Shown: piece after piece, positions 18,901 through 25,602 of the stretch
Layout: each line of letters opens with the position of its first letter
Numbering within the stretch: the stretch's first letter is position 1
Source: an uncultured Bacteroides sp.
Lineage (GTDB): Bacteria; Bacteroidota; Bacteroidia; Cytophagales; Cyclobacteriaceae
DNA length: 64,000 nucleotides
Assembly (NCBI GenBank): GCA_902168185.1
Contig: CABHOV010000029.1
Span: 124,001 to 188,000, forward strand
Reading direction: 5' to 3'
The notes under the pieces: generated by a model
The model's database searches: none
Told to the model about the DNA's origin: nothing
Seen by the model: the letters and a program-made list of their open reading frames with translations, nothing else
Made by a program: the position numbers and the translations under genes

Positions 18901-19814
18901 CCATGAAGAGCCTTTACGGACTTGAATATAGCGTAGGGCAAAACATGGTTGAAGTCTCACGCGGAAAACTTCCAGATTATCTGATTGATTACTGGGTACG
19001 ATTATACAATCGTGCCTTCACCGGTGAGTCTGTACTCGAGGAATACGAAGGTAAAATGGTAACTACACAAAATTCTGTTCACCCGATTATTGAGAAGAGC
19101 AGAATTGTGGGGGCCTCTATATATACCCGCGATATCACAGAGCAGAAGAAAAAGACGGAGGAACTATCAGAAGCCAACAAAAAAATTGGTGAGTTAAAGT
19201 TAACGGCATTGCGCTCGGTGATGAATCCTCATTTTATTTTCAATGCATTAAACTCCATTCAATATTTTATTGCCAAGAACGATCGTCAGAATGCGATCAG
19301 TTATCTCTCTACATTTTCAAAACTTATCCGCGGTGTATTGACACACTCTGTCAATGACAAGATTAGTATTGCCGATGAACTTGATCTGCTCAAGCACTAT
19401 ATTAACCTGGAGATGGTACGTTTTGAAAACAAATTTGATTTTTCATTGGTGATTGATCCGACACTTGATCTTGAGAATATTGAAATTCCTTCGCTGCTTA
19501 TTCAGCCGTATGTTGAAAATGCCATTCTGCATGGCCTATATTCCAAACAGGAAAAAGGTCTTCTGAAAATATCTGTCCAAAGCGATGGCGATCGTGTGCT
19601 GTTCAGTGTAGAAGATGATGGAATCGGTCGTGCTGCTGCACAGGAGTTGCGTGCAAAGAATTTTCCAAAGCATAACTCCATGGGTACTGTGTTAACAGAG
19701 GAGCGCCTGCGTTTGATCAACGAGCGTGACAAAGTTGCTTTTGAGATTCGGGATTTACAGGATGCTTTAGGACAGCCGTTGGGGACACGTGTAAATATTT
19801 GGGTCCGTTTCTGA
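15987..19814 (+). CDS. Eight-PAS LytS-type sensor histidine kinase
   Basis: 1275 residues. No ATG lies before the first PAS domain; a stop is three codons upstream and TTG 15987 is preceded by AAGGG 4-5 bp away, so TTG is the chosen start. I count eight PAS units, beginning near residues 15, 150, 320, 450, 575, 695, 825 and 950, some close duplicates (for example SNPDLMTIVRESDL and LNPDLMLIFRERDL). The output is a His_kinase (PF06580) module with MNPHFIFNALNSIQYF (His ~1082) and a HATPase with VEDDGIGRAAA. It has no membrane segment. It is 42 bp ahead of a LytTR regulator, its likely partner. Confidence 0.9.
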   Translation: MNNITDKDFHTLPDPELFSAILDTMGEAIWVIDFNKHHLYWFASASNQSKYGIPSGTVPDDFWKNNLHPEDRDRAVSGFEKSLHNPAVYFYTHEYRFHGANREVYFIHDTIRFLRNDQGEVTRAIGSWRDTTNARLRDQKLEELVIKLEDERNRFKKIAELSNAAMWEVDFLNDRLYWSAGNTTLEEFGFNDPDYTLQDWINAIHEDDRERVAKNFERAAATEENFFDTYRFYRKDGSTVCVIDQGTFDRDNTGKAIRAVGSWIDITRERNREEVLERSLEQQRTLNQVLRVREEELATTEEELRRSNDQLSHHVQQLSEREFILDQSQKLARIGSWEYDPEKKTMFWSNEMYNIFGVDQTFNTNDLRVIEDLFDTPGRELLKEAFHRMELQHDVPFDIAGSISTPLGYKKWVRITAYPVLHRNIAHRMVGLVFDITYLKEAEERMKTSEQKFSRAFHSNPDLMTIVRESDLMIADVNERIESVLGYKRHEVIGKKASDIGFFVRNEDRINFFERYRQNKVVEIECPWLRKDGSVIFVIISSNRLEIEGIPYILSVVRDVSERRNAEERFRKSFDLNPDLMLIFRERDLVLVEVNEKLQSLAGFTRQDVIGKSSKHFNLWAIQEDRDKYFKTLSVQDTVSIDSVFLRKNGTHFLGTISAQRIQLHGENHLLVIVRDTTEKKIIEQNLVKSEANLQSILNHTEYFIWSVDIRYKLLRFNSRFAGYFKRFQKTDLFIGMPILDFINPASFSNFWRSKYEIVKGGSTEEFDIEANDHIYHCVLHPIFVEGEISGITAYMNDITSKRQAEERLMLSEANLHATVNNTKFLVWAVDHHHRLIICNQTFKDFIKQNYGIDIVYGQSIVPENSDRPDAIRLREAWKERYSRACAGESYEFQEQQNNLYFKYSISPIRGKESITGVTVFAEDITEQKLAEDKIRENETKLNAIINNTDLSIWSVDMDYRITAINEVFVETMKSLYGLEYSVGQNMVEVSRGKLPDYLIDYWVRLYNRAFTGESVLEEYEGKMVTTQNSVHPIIEKSRIVGASIYTRDITEQKKKTEELSEANKKIGELKLTALRSVMNPHFIFNALNSIQYFIAKNDRQNAISYLSTFSKLIRGVLTHSVNDKISIADELDLLKHYINLEMVRFENKFDFSLVIDPTLDLENIEIPSLLIQPYVENAILHGLYSKQEKGLLKISVQSDGDRVLFSVEDDGIGRAAAQELRAKNFPKHNSMGTVLTEERLRLINERDKVAFEIRDLQDALGQPLGTRVNIWVRF

Positions 19815-19856
19815 GGTTATGAAGGTTTACTTTTTTAACTTGTGTAAGCCCAAACT

Positions 19857-20606
19857 ATGATCAACGCTATAATTGTAGACGATGAGCTGAAAAGCCGTGA
19901 GAGTCTAAAAATTTTGCTGGAAGAATTTTGTGATAATGTCACTGTTAAAGCTCTATGTCAAAATGTGGCGGAAGCTGTTCAGTCCATTCAACAACATAAG
20001 CCGGACGTTGTTTTTCTTGATATTCAGTTGCAACGCGAAACCGGGTTTGATCTGCTTACTCAACTTGGTGATTTTAATTTCGAAGTTATCTTCACAACCG
20101 CTTATGCAGAGTATGCCATCAAGGCATTTAAGTTCGCGGCTATAGATTATTTGCTCAAGCCCATTGATATTGAAGAATTGAAGCGATCGCTCTCCAAAGT
20201 TGAGAAGCGTATGAATGATTCAATCTCACAACGTCTGCAGCAATTGATGCAGAATCTGAAAAGTAATATTCCTGAAAACTATAAACTTGCACTGCCAACC
20301 TCGGATGGTTTGATATTTGTAAAAACGCAAGACATCCTATATTGTGAAGCTTCGAGTAACTATACCGAAATCACCGTTGCCGATGGAAAGAAATACGTGG
20401 TAAGCCGCACGCTAAAGGAATACGAAGATATGTTGAGCGATCATAATTTTTATCGTATCCACAATTCTTACCTCATCAATCTGAACGCTATAAAAAAATA
20501 TGTGCGGGGAGAAGGAGGCTATGTTATCATGACGAATGATAAATCCCTGGATGTGTCCAAGCGCAAAAAAGAAGGCTTCCTCGCGCGTATTGGTGCCAAA
20601 ATGTAG
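19857..20606 (+). CDS. LytTR-family response regulator
   Basis: 249 residues. An N-terminal receiver (VDDE, phospho-acceptor Asp55 in VVFLDIQL, Lys in LLKPID) is joined to a LytTR DNA-binding domain at ~140-245 (ILYCEASSNYTEI, VSRTLKEYEDML, FYRIHNSYLINLNAI). LytTR proteins bind two direct-repeat half-sites one helical face apart and activate transcription. It is the partner of the multi-PAS kinase 42 bp upstream. Three candidate operators with 21-bp spaced repeats lie downstream at 20633, 24569 and 24830, so this protein is the best candidate to control them; direct binding is untested. Confidence 0.92.
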   Translation: MINAIIVDDELKSRESLKILLEEFCDNVTVKALCQNVAEAVQSIQQHKPDVVFLDIQLQRETGFDLLTQLGDFNFEVIFTTAYAEYAIKAFKFAAIDYLLKPIDIEELKRSLSKVEKRMNDSISQRLQQLMQNLKSNIPENYKLALPTSDGLIFVKTQDILYCEASSNYTEITVADGKKYVVSRTLKEYEDMLSDHNFYRIHNSYLINLNAIKKYVRGEGGYVIMTNDKSLDVSKRKKEGFLARIGAKM

Positions 20607-20632
20607 TACAGCGTTTCTAATTTTTTTTCGTG

Positions 20633-20704
20633 TTTCCGAGTACTCAAAGAAACCGTCCACTTACTCATTAAGAATCATCTGGTTGTTCTTGCGAAGTTAC
20701 CTTG
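20633..20704 (+). promoter_or_regulatory. Candidate LytTR operator-promoter A
   Basis: Half-site 1 ends in TACTCAAA (20641-20648) and half-site 2 is CCGTCCACTTACTCATT (20653-20669); their CTCA cores are exactly 21 bp apart, the known spacing of LytTR direct repeats. A weak -7-like element TACCTTG starts 29 bp after half-site 2 (20698), and ATG 20725 follows 27 bp further on. The same geometry occurs at sites B and C. Confidence 0.7.
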
Positions 20705-20724
20705 CGGGAAATTTCAGTTACCAA

Positions 20725-23415
20725 ATGAAAGTATTTCCTTATTCTGTCATTAAGAAGACCCAACTTAATGCATTGCGTCTTCAACTTTCTCAGCATCAGC
20801 AACAAATCATCGGAGCAACAAAATTTGTAAAAGCGATTGAACAAGGCGACCTGGATGTACAGTACGATACTATAGATCAGGATAACGATGAGCATTCACT
20901 CGCCTCATCGCTTGTGAGCATGCGCAATCAGATGAAGAAATTTTCATCTGAAGAGAGACAACGCAATTGGGCAACGGAAGGGCTGGCGCGTTTTGCAGAT
21001 ATTTTAAGATCGAAAAATGATAGCCTGTCTGACTTGTCAAATCAGATCATCAGTCACCTGGTTAAGTATATGGATGCAAACCAGGGAGCACTATATATCA
21101 TTGATGAGGAGGATTCAAAGAATATAGCATTGGAACTGGTAGCCTGCTATGCCTACGATCGTCAGAAGCATTTAAACCAACGCTTTGGGTTAGGAGAGGG
21201 TATAATCGGACAGGTGGTGATGGAAAAAAACACAACCTATTTGAAGACTATACCCAAAGATTATATCCGCATTACTTCGGGATTAGGACAAGGCTTGCCA
21301 CGCAATCTTTTGATCGTTCCTTTAAAAATTGAAGAGAACGTATTGGGTGTTGTAGAGATTGCTTCTTTCAAAGAGATAAAACAATATCAAATTGAATTTG
21401 TAGAGAAGCTTGGTGAAAGCATTGCGTCCACTATATCTGCAGTAAAAGTAAGTGAACGCACCAAGAAGTTGTTGCACGAATCACAAGTGCAAGCAGAACA
21501 AATGCGGTCGCAGGAAGAAGAAATGCGCCAGAGCATGGAAGAACTTGCTGCTACGCAGGAAGAGATGCAACGCATTCTCAAAGAAGTACAAAGTCAGGAA
21601 GGGTATCTGAATGAAGTCCTGAATGCATCGAAAGATTCGATCTTTACAGTCGATCGCAATTTTAGCATTATAAGTTTCAATAAAGCGTTTGCCACAGGTG
21701 TTGAAGCGATGGGAGCAACACCACGCAAAGGCCTGGATATATTAAGCGTATTTCAGCAAGGACCACAGCGCGATAAACAACGGACATACTATACGCGCGG
21801 GCTGGCAGGAGAGAACTTCAACATCACCGAGTCATTCGACATGGGTGGAGCAACAACCTATTTTGTTACCACCTATTCACCGCTGCGAGATGAGCAGGGC
21901 CATGTATTTGCCACAGCATGTTTTGCAAAAGATGTTACCGAGTTGATGAATGCGCGGCACGAAGCTGAAAAGCTGGCGCACGATGCTCAGCAGGTAAACG
22001 AAGAAATGAAAGCGCAGGAAGAAGAACTGCGTCAGAACATGGAAGAGCTTTCGGCCACACAGGAAGAAATGCAACGCGTGCTTACCGAAGTACAAAGCAA
22101 AGAACAATATCTCAATGAAATATTGAATGCTTCCGCAGATTCCATTTTTACATTAGACCGTGACTATAAAATAGTAAGTTTTAATAAAGCCTTTGGTGTT
22201 GGATTGGAAGCGATGGGGCTTTCCATTGGAAAAGGTTTTGAAATGCTCTCTATTTTTCAACAGGATGCAAAGCAGCAGGCGCAGCAACGCAGCTATTACG
22301 ACCGGGCCTTTAAAGGTGAAGTGTTTCAGGTGACCGATGCGTTTGATATGAATGGTGTGCAGTCACACTATGTAAATTTATACTCGCCGATCCGCAATGA
22401 TAAAGGCGAAGTAACCGCGATCGCGTGCTTTGCAAAAGATATCACCGATCTTGTTAACGCACGCAACGAGGCAAAGGAAAAAGAGCTATACCTCAGCAAC
22501 ATGCTGAACGCAACCGGCGATGCCATTCTAACGGTAGACAAAACGTTACATGTAGTAATGGCGAATCAGGTGATGATAAAAACTTTTCGGGCACAAGGTA
22601 TAGCTATGGATGTAGGCTTTCATATTACCGAGCTGGCGAAAAATGAAGCGGTAGAAGAGTTTGTGATGCCTTATAAAAAAGCATTGGCCGGTGAAGTTGT
22701 AGAGATGACGCGCGATTATTTCGATCATCATTACCTGATCACCTATAATCCACTGCGTGATCTTTCCGGAGAGGTTACAGGGGTGAGTCTTTTTACAAAA
22801 GATATAACCACACAGGTAAGCCTTCAAAAGCAAACGGAGAAACTACTGGCAGAATCGCAGCAGCAATCTGAAGAGCTTCAAGCGCAGCAGGAAGAGCTTC
22901 GTCAGAATATGGAAGAGCTCGCGGCAACGCAAGATGAAATGAGCCGTCAGATGAATGAGACAGCCCGCATTAGTCGTGAACTCGAAGTACGCGAAAGTGT
23001 ATTCTCGCTAACTACGATTTTATCGGAAGCCGATGAACACGGCACGATCACGCTGGTGAATGATAAACTTTGTAAAGTATCCGGATATACCAAGGAAGAA
23101 CTGATCGGTAAACCGCATAGTATATTTCGTCATCCCGACATGCCAAAGGAGCTCTTTAAAATTTTTTGGAGTACGATCAAGAAAGGTGAAGCTTTCAAAG
23201 GTATCATTAAGAACCGTGCAAAAGACGGAAGTCATTATTGGGTAGATGCCACCATTGTACCCGTGAAAGACGCAGATGGTAAAATTGTGAAATATATAGG
23301 AGCACGCTATCATTTTGAAGATGATGAAATAGCAACGATCCTCTACAACCGGCAGGCTGCCAAACTAAAGCTTCCCGAGTTAACGAATGTATATATAAAA
23401 AAGCATCAGGCATAG
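20725..23415 (+). CDS. GAF/multi-PAS signalling protein without an output domain
   Basis: 896 residues from ATG 20725; a longer open frame to 20536 would overlap the regulator gene, and operator A supports the later start. A HAMP-like helical segment (EQGDLDVQYD) leads into a GAF domain (~98-235). PAS units begin near 293, 461 and 588, with glutamate-rich coiled coils of the EELRQNMEEL-ATQEEM type in front of the first two and after the third. The last PAS (~754-880; GKPHSIFRHPDMPKELFKIF, RAKDGSHYWVDA) matches the aerotaxis-receptor (Aer) type that can bind FAD. There is no kinase, cyclase, MCP or DNA-binding domain and no membrane segment. It probably works by protein contact, perhaps with the kinase-like protein 30 bp downstream. 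Confidence 0.85.
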   Translation: MKVFPYSVIKKTQLNALRLQLSQHQQQIIGATKFVKAIEQGDLDVQYDTIDQDNDEHSLASSLVSMRNQMKKFSSEERQRNWATEGLARFADILRSKNDSLSDLSNQIISHLVKYMDANQGALYIIDEEDSKNIALELVACYAYDRQKHLNQRFGLGEGIIGQVVMEKNTTYLKTIPKDYIRITSGLGQGLPRNLLIVPLKIEENVLGVVEIASFKEIKQYQIEFVEKLGESIASTISAVKVSERTKKLLHESQVQAEQMRSQEEEMRQSMEELAATQEEMQRILKEVQSQEGYLNEVLNASKDSIFTVDRNFSIISFNKAFATGVEAMGATPRKGLDILSVFQQGPQRDKQRTYYTRGLAGENFNITESFDMGGATTYFVTTYSPLRDEQGHVFATACFAKDVTELMNARHEAEKLAHDAQQVNEEMKAQEEELRQNMEELSATQEEMQRVLTEVQSKEQYLNEILNASADSIFTLDRDYKIVSFNKAFGVGLEAMGLSIGKGFEMLSIFQQDAKQQAQQRSYYDRAFKGEVFQVTDAFDMNGVQSHYVNLYSPIRNDKGEVTAIACFAKDITDLVNARNEAKEKELYLSNMLNATGDAILTVDKTLHVVMANQVMIKTFRAQGIAMDVGFHITELAKNEAVEEFVMPYKKALAGEVVEMTRDYFDHHYLITYNPLRDLSGEVTGVSLFTKDITTQVSLQKQTEKLLAESQQQSEELQAQQEELRQNMEELAATQDEMSRQMNETARISRELEVRESVFSLTTILSEADEHGTITLVNDKLCKVSGYTKEELIGKPHSIFRHPDMPKELFKIFWSTIKKGEAFKGIIKNRAKDGSHYWVDATIVPVKDADGKIVKYIGARYHFEDDEIATILYNRQAAKLKLPELTNVYIKKHQA

Positions 23416-23445
23416 AGTATAGTTGGATGTTTAACGTGAGATAAA

Positions 23446-24534
23446 ATGGCAATGACTTCGCTTCGGGAAATTTCGCTGGGATTGATATCAGAAAATGAGG
23501 TCAGGCAAAAGCTGACATCCGTTTTTGTCGAATCAATCATTCTCACAAATAAATTTGAAATTGATCTCGTCAGTAAAGATGTGCTGGAAGCATTGGGCTA
23601 TACGCTTGGAGAACTCAAGGGCAGGAGCATTTCTTCTCTCAATCATGAAATCAATCTTCAGAATCTATTACTGAATAATCTGAACCGTGGATTCTTTGAA
23701 GAAATTGTAGTCGCATTGAACAATGCGCAGCACCGCCATGTGATGTTTAGCATTTCGGGTTTTTACCTCGGTGTAGTAAGCGACATCAATGGATATATTA
23801 TACTCAAGGTTAAAAACCTGGATAAGATCCGCGAGCACAACACGAAGTTAGAGCATGATCGCGAAGAGCTTGACAACTTTATCTATCGTGCTGCCCACGA
23901 TATTCGCGGGCCGCTTGCTACCATGCGTGGCTTGATCAACCTGATGAAATTGCGTAAAGATGATTCTGAGATAAACATGATGCTTGGCATGCTGGATGCG
24001 AGTGCTTCGCGTCTCGATGAACGTCTTTTTAAATTGCTATACCTGGCAGAGTCTAACGAAGCGGAAGTGCCTTCCGGTGATTTAAAGTTTTCATCACTGG
24101 AGACATCACTCCGCGAAACACTCGCACAAAATTGTCCCCTAGAAGAAATCGATCTTCACTTCAAGGCGCAGCAAGCCGGTGCAAGAGGAATGCACGAACA
24201 CCTGGTTCAATCTCTTTTGAATAATATACTGTTATATATTGTAAGCTTGCCCAAGTGCAACGCAGCAAGCATTGTATTCCACTGCTCTTCTACAAGCGAA
24301 GGAATTTCGGTTGATATACAATCCGAAGGTTTTCAAATCGAATATAAACTTCGCCAGGCACTTCGTCAGAAGACATCGCTGTACTCGGAGTTATTAATCT
24401 TCCCAAGCCTCATAAATTATTACGCAGCGCGCAAGATTGCGCTTTCATTGAACGCTGAACTCCGCATCAGTTTCCTCGGTGAAGATATCCAGGAAATGAA
24501 TGTATTGATCCCGTTTCATGCCGCTGGCGCTTAA
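23446..24534 (+). CDS. Histidine-kinase-like protein with degenerate ATP-binding domain
   Basis: 362 residues. A PAS-like N-terminal part (~25-125) and a short coiled coil lead to a HisKA domain with an intact H-box NFIYRAAHDIRGPLATM (His151). The following ~170 residues keep the rough length and an N-box-like LLNNILLYI, but the DxGxG motif is replaced by IQSEGFQIE and no GxGLGL lid is present. ATP binding is therefore doubtful. It may be a phosphotransfer or allosteric partner, in the manner of DivL-like pseudokinases; that is inference. It is probably co-transcribed with the GAF/PAS gene 30 bp upstream and is followed by operator B and a terminator. Confidence 0.75.
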   Translation: MAMTSLREISLGLISENEVRQKLTSVFVESIILTNKFEIDLVSKDVLEALGYTLGELKGRSISSLNHEINLQNLLLNNLNRGFFEEIVVALNNAQHRHVMFSISGFYLGVVSDINGYIILKVKNLDKIREHNTKLEHDREELDNFIYRAAHDIRGPLATMRGLINLMKLRKDDSEINMMLGMLDASASRLDERLFKLLYLAESNEAEVPSGDLKFSSLETSLRETLAQNCPLEEIDLHFKAQQAGARGMHEHLVQSLLNNILLYIVSLPKCNAASIVFHCSSTSEGISVDIQSEGFQIEYKLRQALRQKTSLYSELLIFPSLINYYAARKIALSLNAELRISFLGEDIQEMNVLIPFHAAGA

Positions 24535-24568
24535 TTTTTGAAGATGAGATATCATCGCTTTGCCGGAT

Positions 24569-24641
24569 CGTCCACATACTCAAAAATTACCTCCACCTAC
24601 TCATTCCGGCTACCAGAACCCTGCGATCGATAATACCTTTG
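24569..24641 (+). promoter_or_regulatory. Candidate LytTR operator-promoter B
   Basis: Half-sites CGTCCACATACTCAAA (24569-24584) and CTCCACCTACTCATT (24591-24605) have CTCA cores 21 bp apart. A perfect Bacteroidota -7 element TACCTTTG lies at 24634-24641, 29 bp after the second half-site. No start codon sits at the position used by sites A and C; instead a terminator ends about 65 bp after the -7 element begins to be read out, suggesting an untranslated product. Confidence 0.72.
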
Positions 24642-24647
24642 CTATGC

Positions 24648-24740
24648 ATACACAGTAAAATTCTCCTGTACAATTATAGGTTTTGGGTTTAGGTTACAGG
24701 AAACAAAAAAGCTCCGCTGGCAGACGGCCCGGAGCTTTTT
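24648..24740 (+). ncRNA. Candidate small RNA of about 95 nt between operator B and a terminator
   Basis: Transcription from promoter B should begin near 24648 and stop at the intrinsic terminator 24706-24740. No ORF longer than four codons fits. The RNA would fold into a 5' hairpin, TCCTGTA (24664-24670) with TACAGGA (24695-24701), exposing a 24-nt loop rich in G and U, followed by the terminator hairpin. The block AATTCTCC-N4-CAAT ... TAGGTTTT in it (24659-24684) recurs at site C (24847-24875). It could instead be only the 3' leader of the kinase-like gene. The prediction rests on promoter and terminator placement. Confidence 0.42.
24706..24740 (+). terminator. Intrinsic terminator
   Basis: AAAAAGCTCCG (24706-24716) pairs perfectly with CGGAGCTTTTT (24730-24740) around a 13-nt loop, with a second T run a few bases on. 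It ends transcripts from 23446-24534 and from promoter B. Confidence 0.88.
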
Positions 24741-24829
24741 ACTTTTTCAGCCAGAACACTTTTAAGAGTCATGTTTGAAAAGGATTTCTGTAAACGTTGT
24801 CACACGCTGTTTAAGCGGATAATCCGAAT

Positions 24830-24902
24830 CGTCCACCTGCTCAATCAATTCTCCCGCGCAATCATTTTAGGTTTTATGCCGCCGATGCTATAGCCAACTT
24901 TA
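24830..24902 (+). promoter_or_regulatory. Candidate LytTR operator-promoter C
   Basis: Half-sites CGTCCACCTGCTCAAT (24830-24845) and the more degenerate CTCCCGCGCAATCATT (24851-24866) are again 21 bp apart. A -7-like CAACTTTA starts 29 bp later (24895), and ATG 24922 follows at 27 bp, the same distances as at site A. It should drive the 20-residue peptide and the CheY-like gene. Confidence 0.65.
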
Positions 24903-24921
24903 GTTATTAAATAAAACCCCT

Positions 24922-24984
24922 ATGAAACAGTTCATCTTTTTTTTCATTCTTTTTCTGTTGGCGATGTGGTCAACAATAGCGTAA
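24922..24984 (+). CDS. Candidate 20-residue membrane peptide
   Basis: ATG 24922 to TAA 24982-24984 encodes a peptide of 20 residues, MKQFIFFFILFLLAM followed by WSTIA: two charged/polar residues and then a nearly pure hydrophobic stretch long enough to span the membrane. It starts 27 bp after the -7-like element of promoter C, exactly as the GAF/PAS gene does after promoter A, and its stop is 11 bp before the CheY start. This could be a small membrane protein or a leader peptide that couples translation to the receiver gene. It could also be the remnant of a signal peptide. No homologue is known to me. Confidence 0.42.
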   Translation: MKQFIFFFILFLLAMWSTIA

Positions 24985-24995
24985 GCAATTTCACT

Positions 24996-25373
24996 ATGAA
25001 GAAAACAATTCTGGTTGTAGATGATTACGTAAGCATTCGCAGTTTTATATGCGAAACATTGCAACGTAAAGGGTACAATACGCTCGGTGCAGCAAACGGT
25101 ACGCAGGCGTATCAGATGCTGCTTGAAAAAAGCAACGAGATTAACCTTGTACTTTCGGATTACAACATGCCGGAATGCAATGGTTTCGAATTGTTGAAGA
25201 TGATTAAAGAGAATCCATCGATGGCAAAGATGCCAGTGATCTTTCTTACCACTGAAACCGATTCAGAAAAAATAAACGATGCGAAAGAAGCAGGACTTTC
25301 TGCGTGGATCAGAAAGCCTTATCGTTCAGAAAAATTTTTCGCGCAGATAGAAGAGAGCATCACCCACGGATAA
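24996..25373 (+). CDS. Single-domain CheY-like response regulator
   Basis: 125 residues from ATG 24996 (a GTG 30 bp upstream in frame would overlap the small peptide). The receiver is complete: ILVVDDY, phospho-acceptor Asp55 in LVLSDYNMP, Thr in IFLTTE and Lys in WIRKPYR. There is no output domain, so it acts by protein contact, as a CheY-like switch or phosphate sink. Possible partners in the island are the two-PAS kinase, the kinase-like protein and CheB. It is probably transcribed from candidate LytTR promoter C. Confidence 0.88.
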   Translation: MKKTILVVDDYVSIRSFICETLQRKGYNTLGAANGTQAYQMLLEKSNEINLVLSDYNMPECNGFELLKMIKENPSMAKMPVIFLTTETDSEKINDAKEAGLSAWIRKPYRSEKFFAQIEESITHG

Positions 25374-25602
25374 GGGTTGAATATCGCTAATCTCTTTCTA
25401 TCATAGAAGTAAATTCAGACACTGCCATCACTTTACCGCGGAATACTATATATTTCTGACGGAAAAAGAAACAAGATGTGAGTATACTCCTGCCTGAATT
25501 CAATGTAAGCACTGCCAATCAAATTGTTGACGCTACTAATGTTCAGAGACTGATTTGTCTTTGTTGCAGAAGTGGGTACTCACAGAACATCATCCTGAAC
25601 CA

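Noticed and set aside
20536..20724. N-terminal extension of the GAF/PAS gene
   Set aside because: The added 63 residues overlap the LytTR gene and translate the operator-promoter A; ATG 20725 fits the promoter geometry and begins the helical domain.
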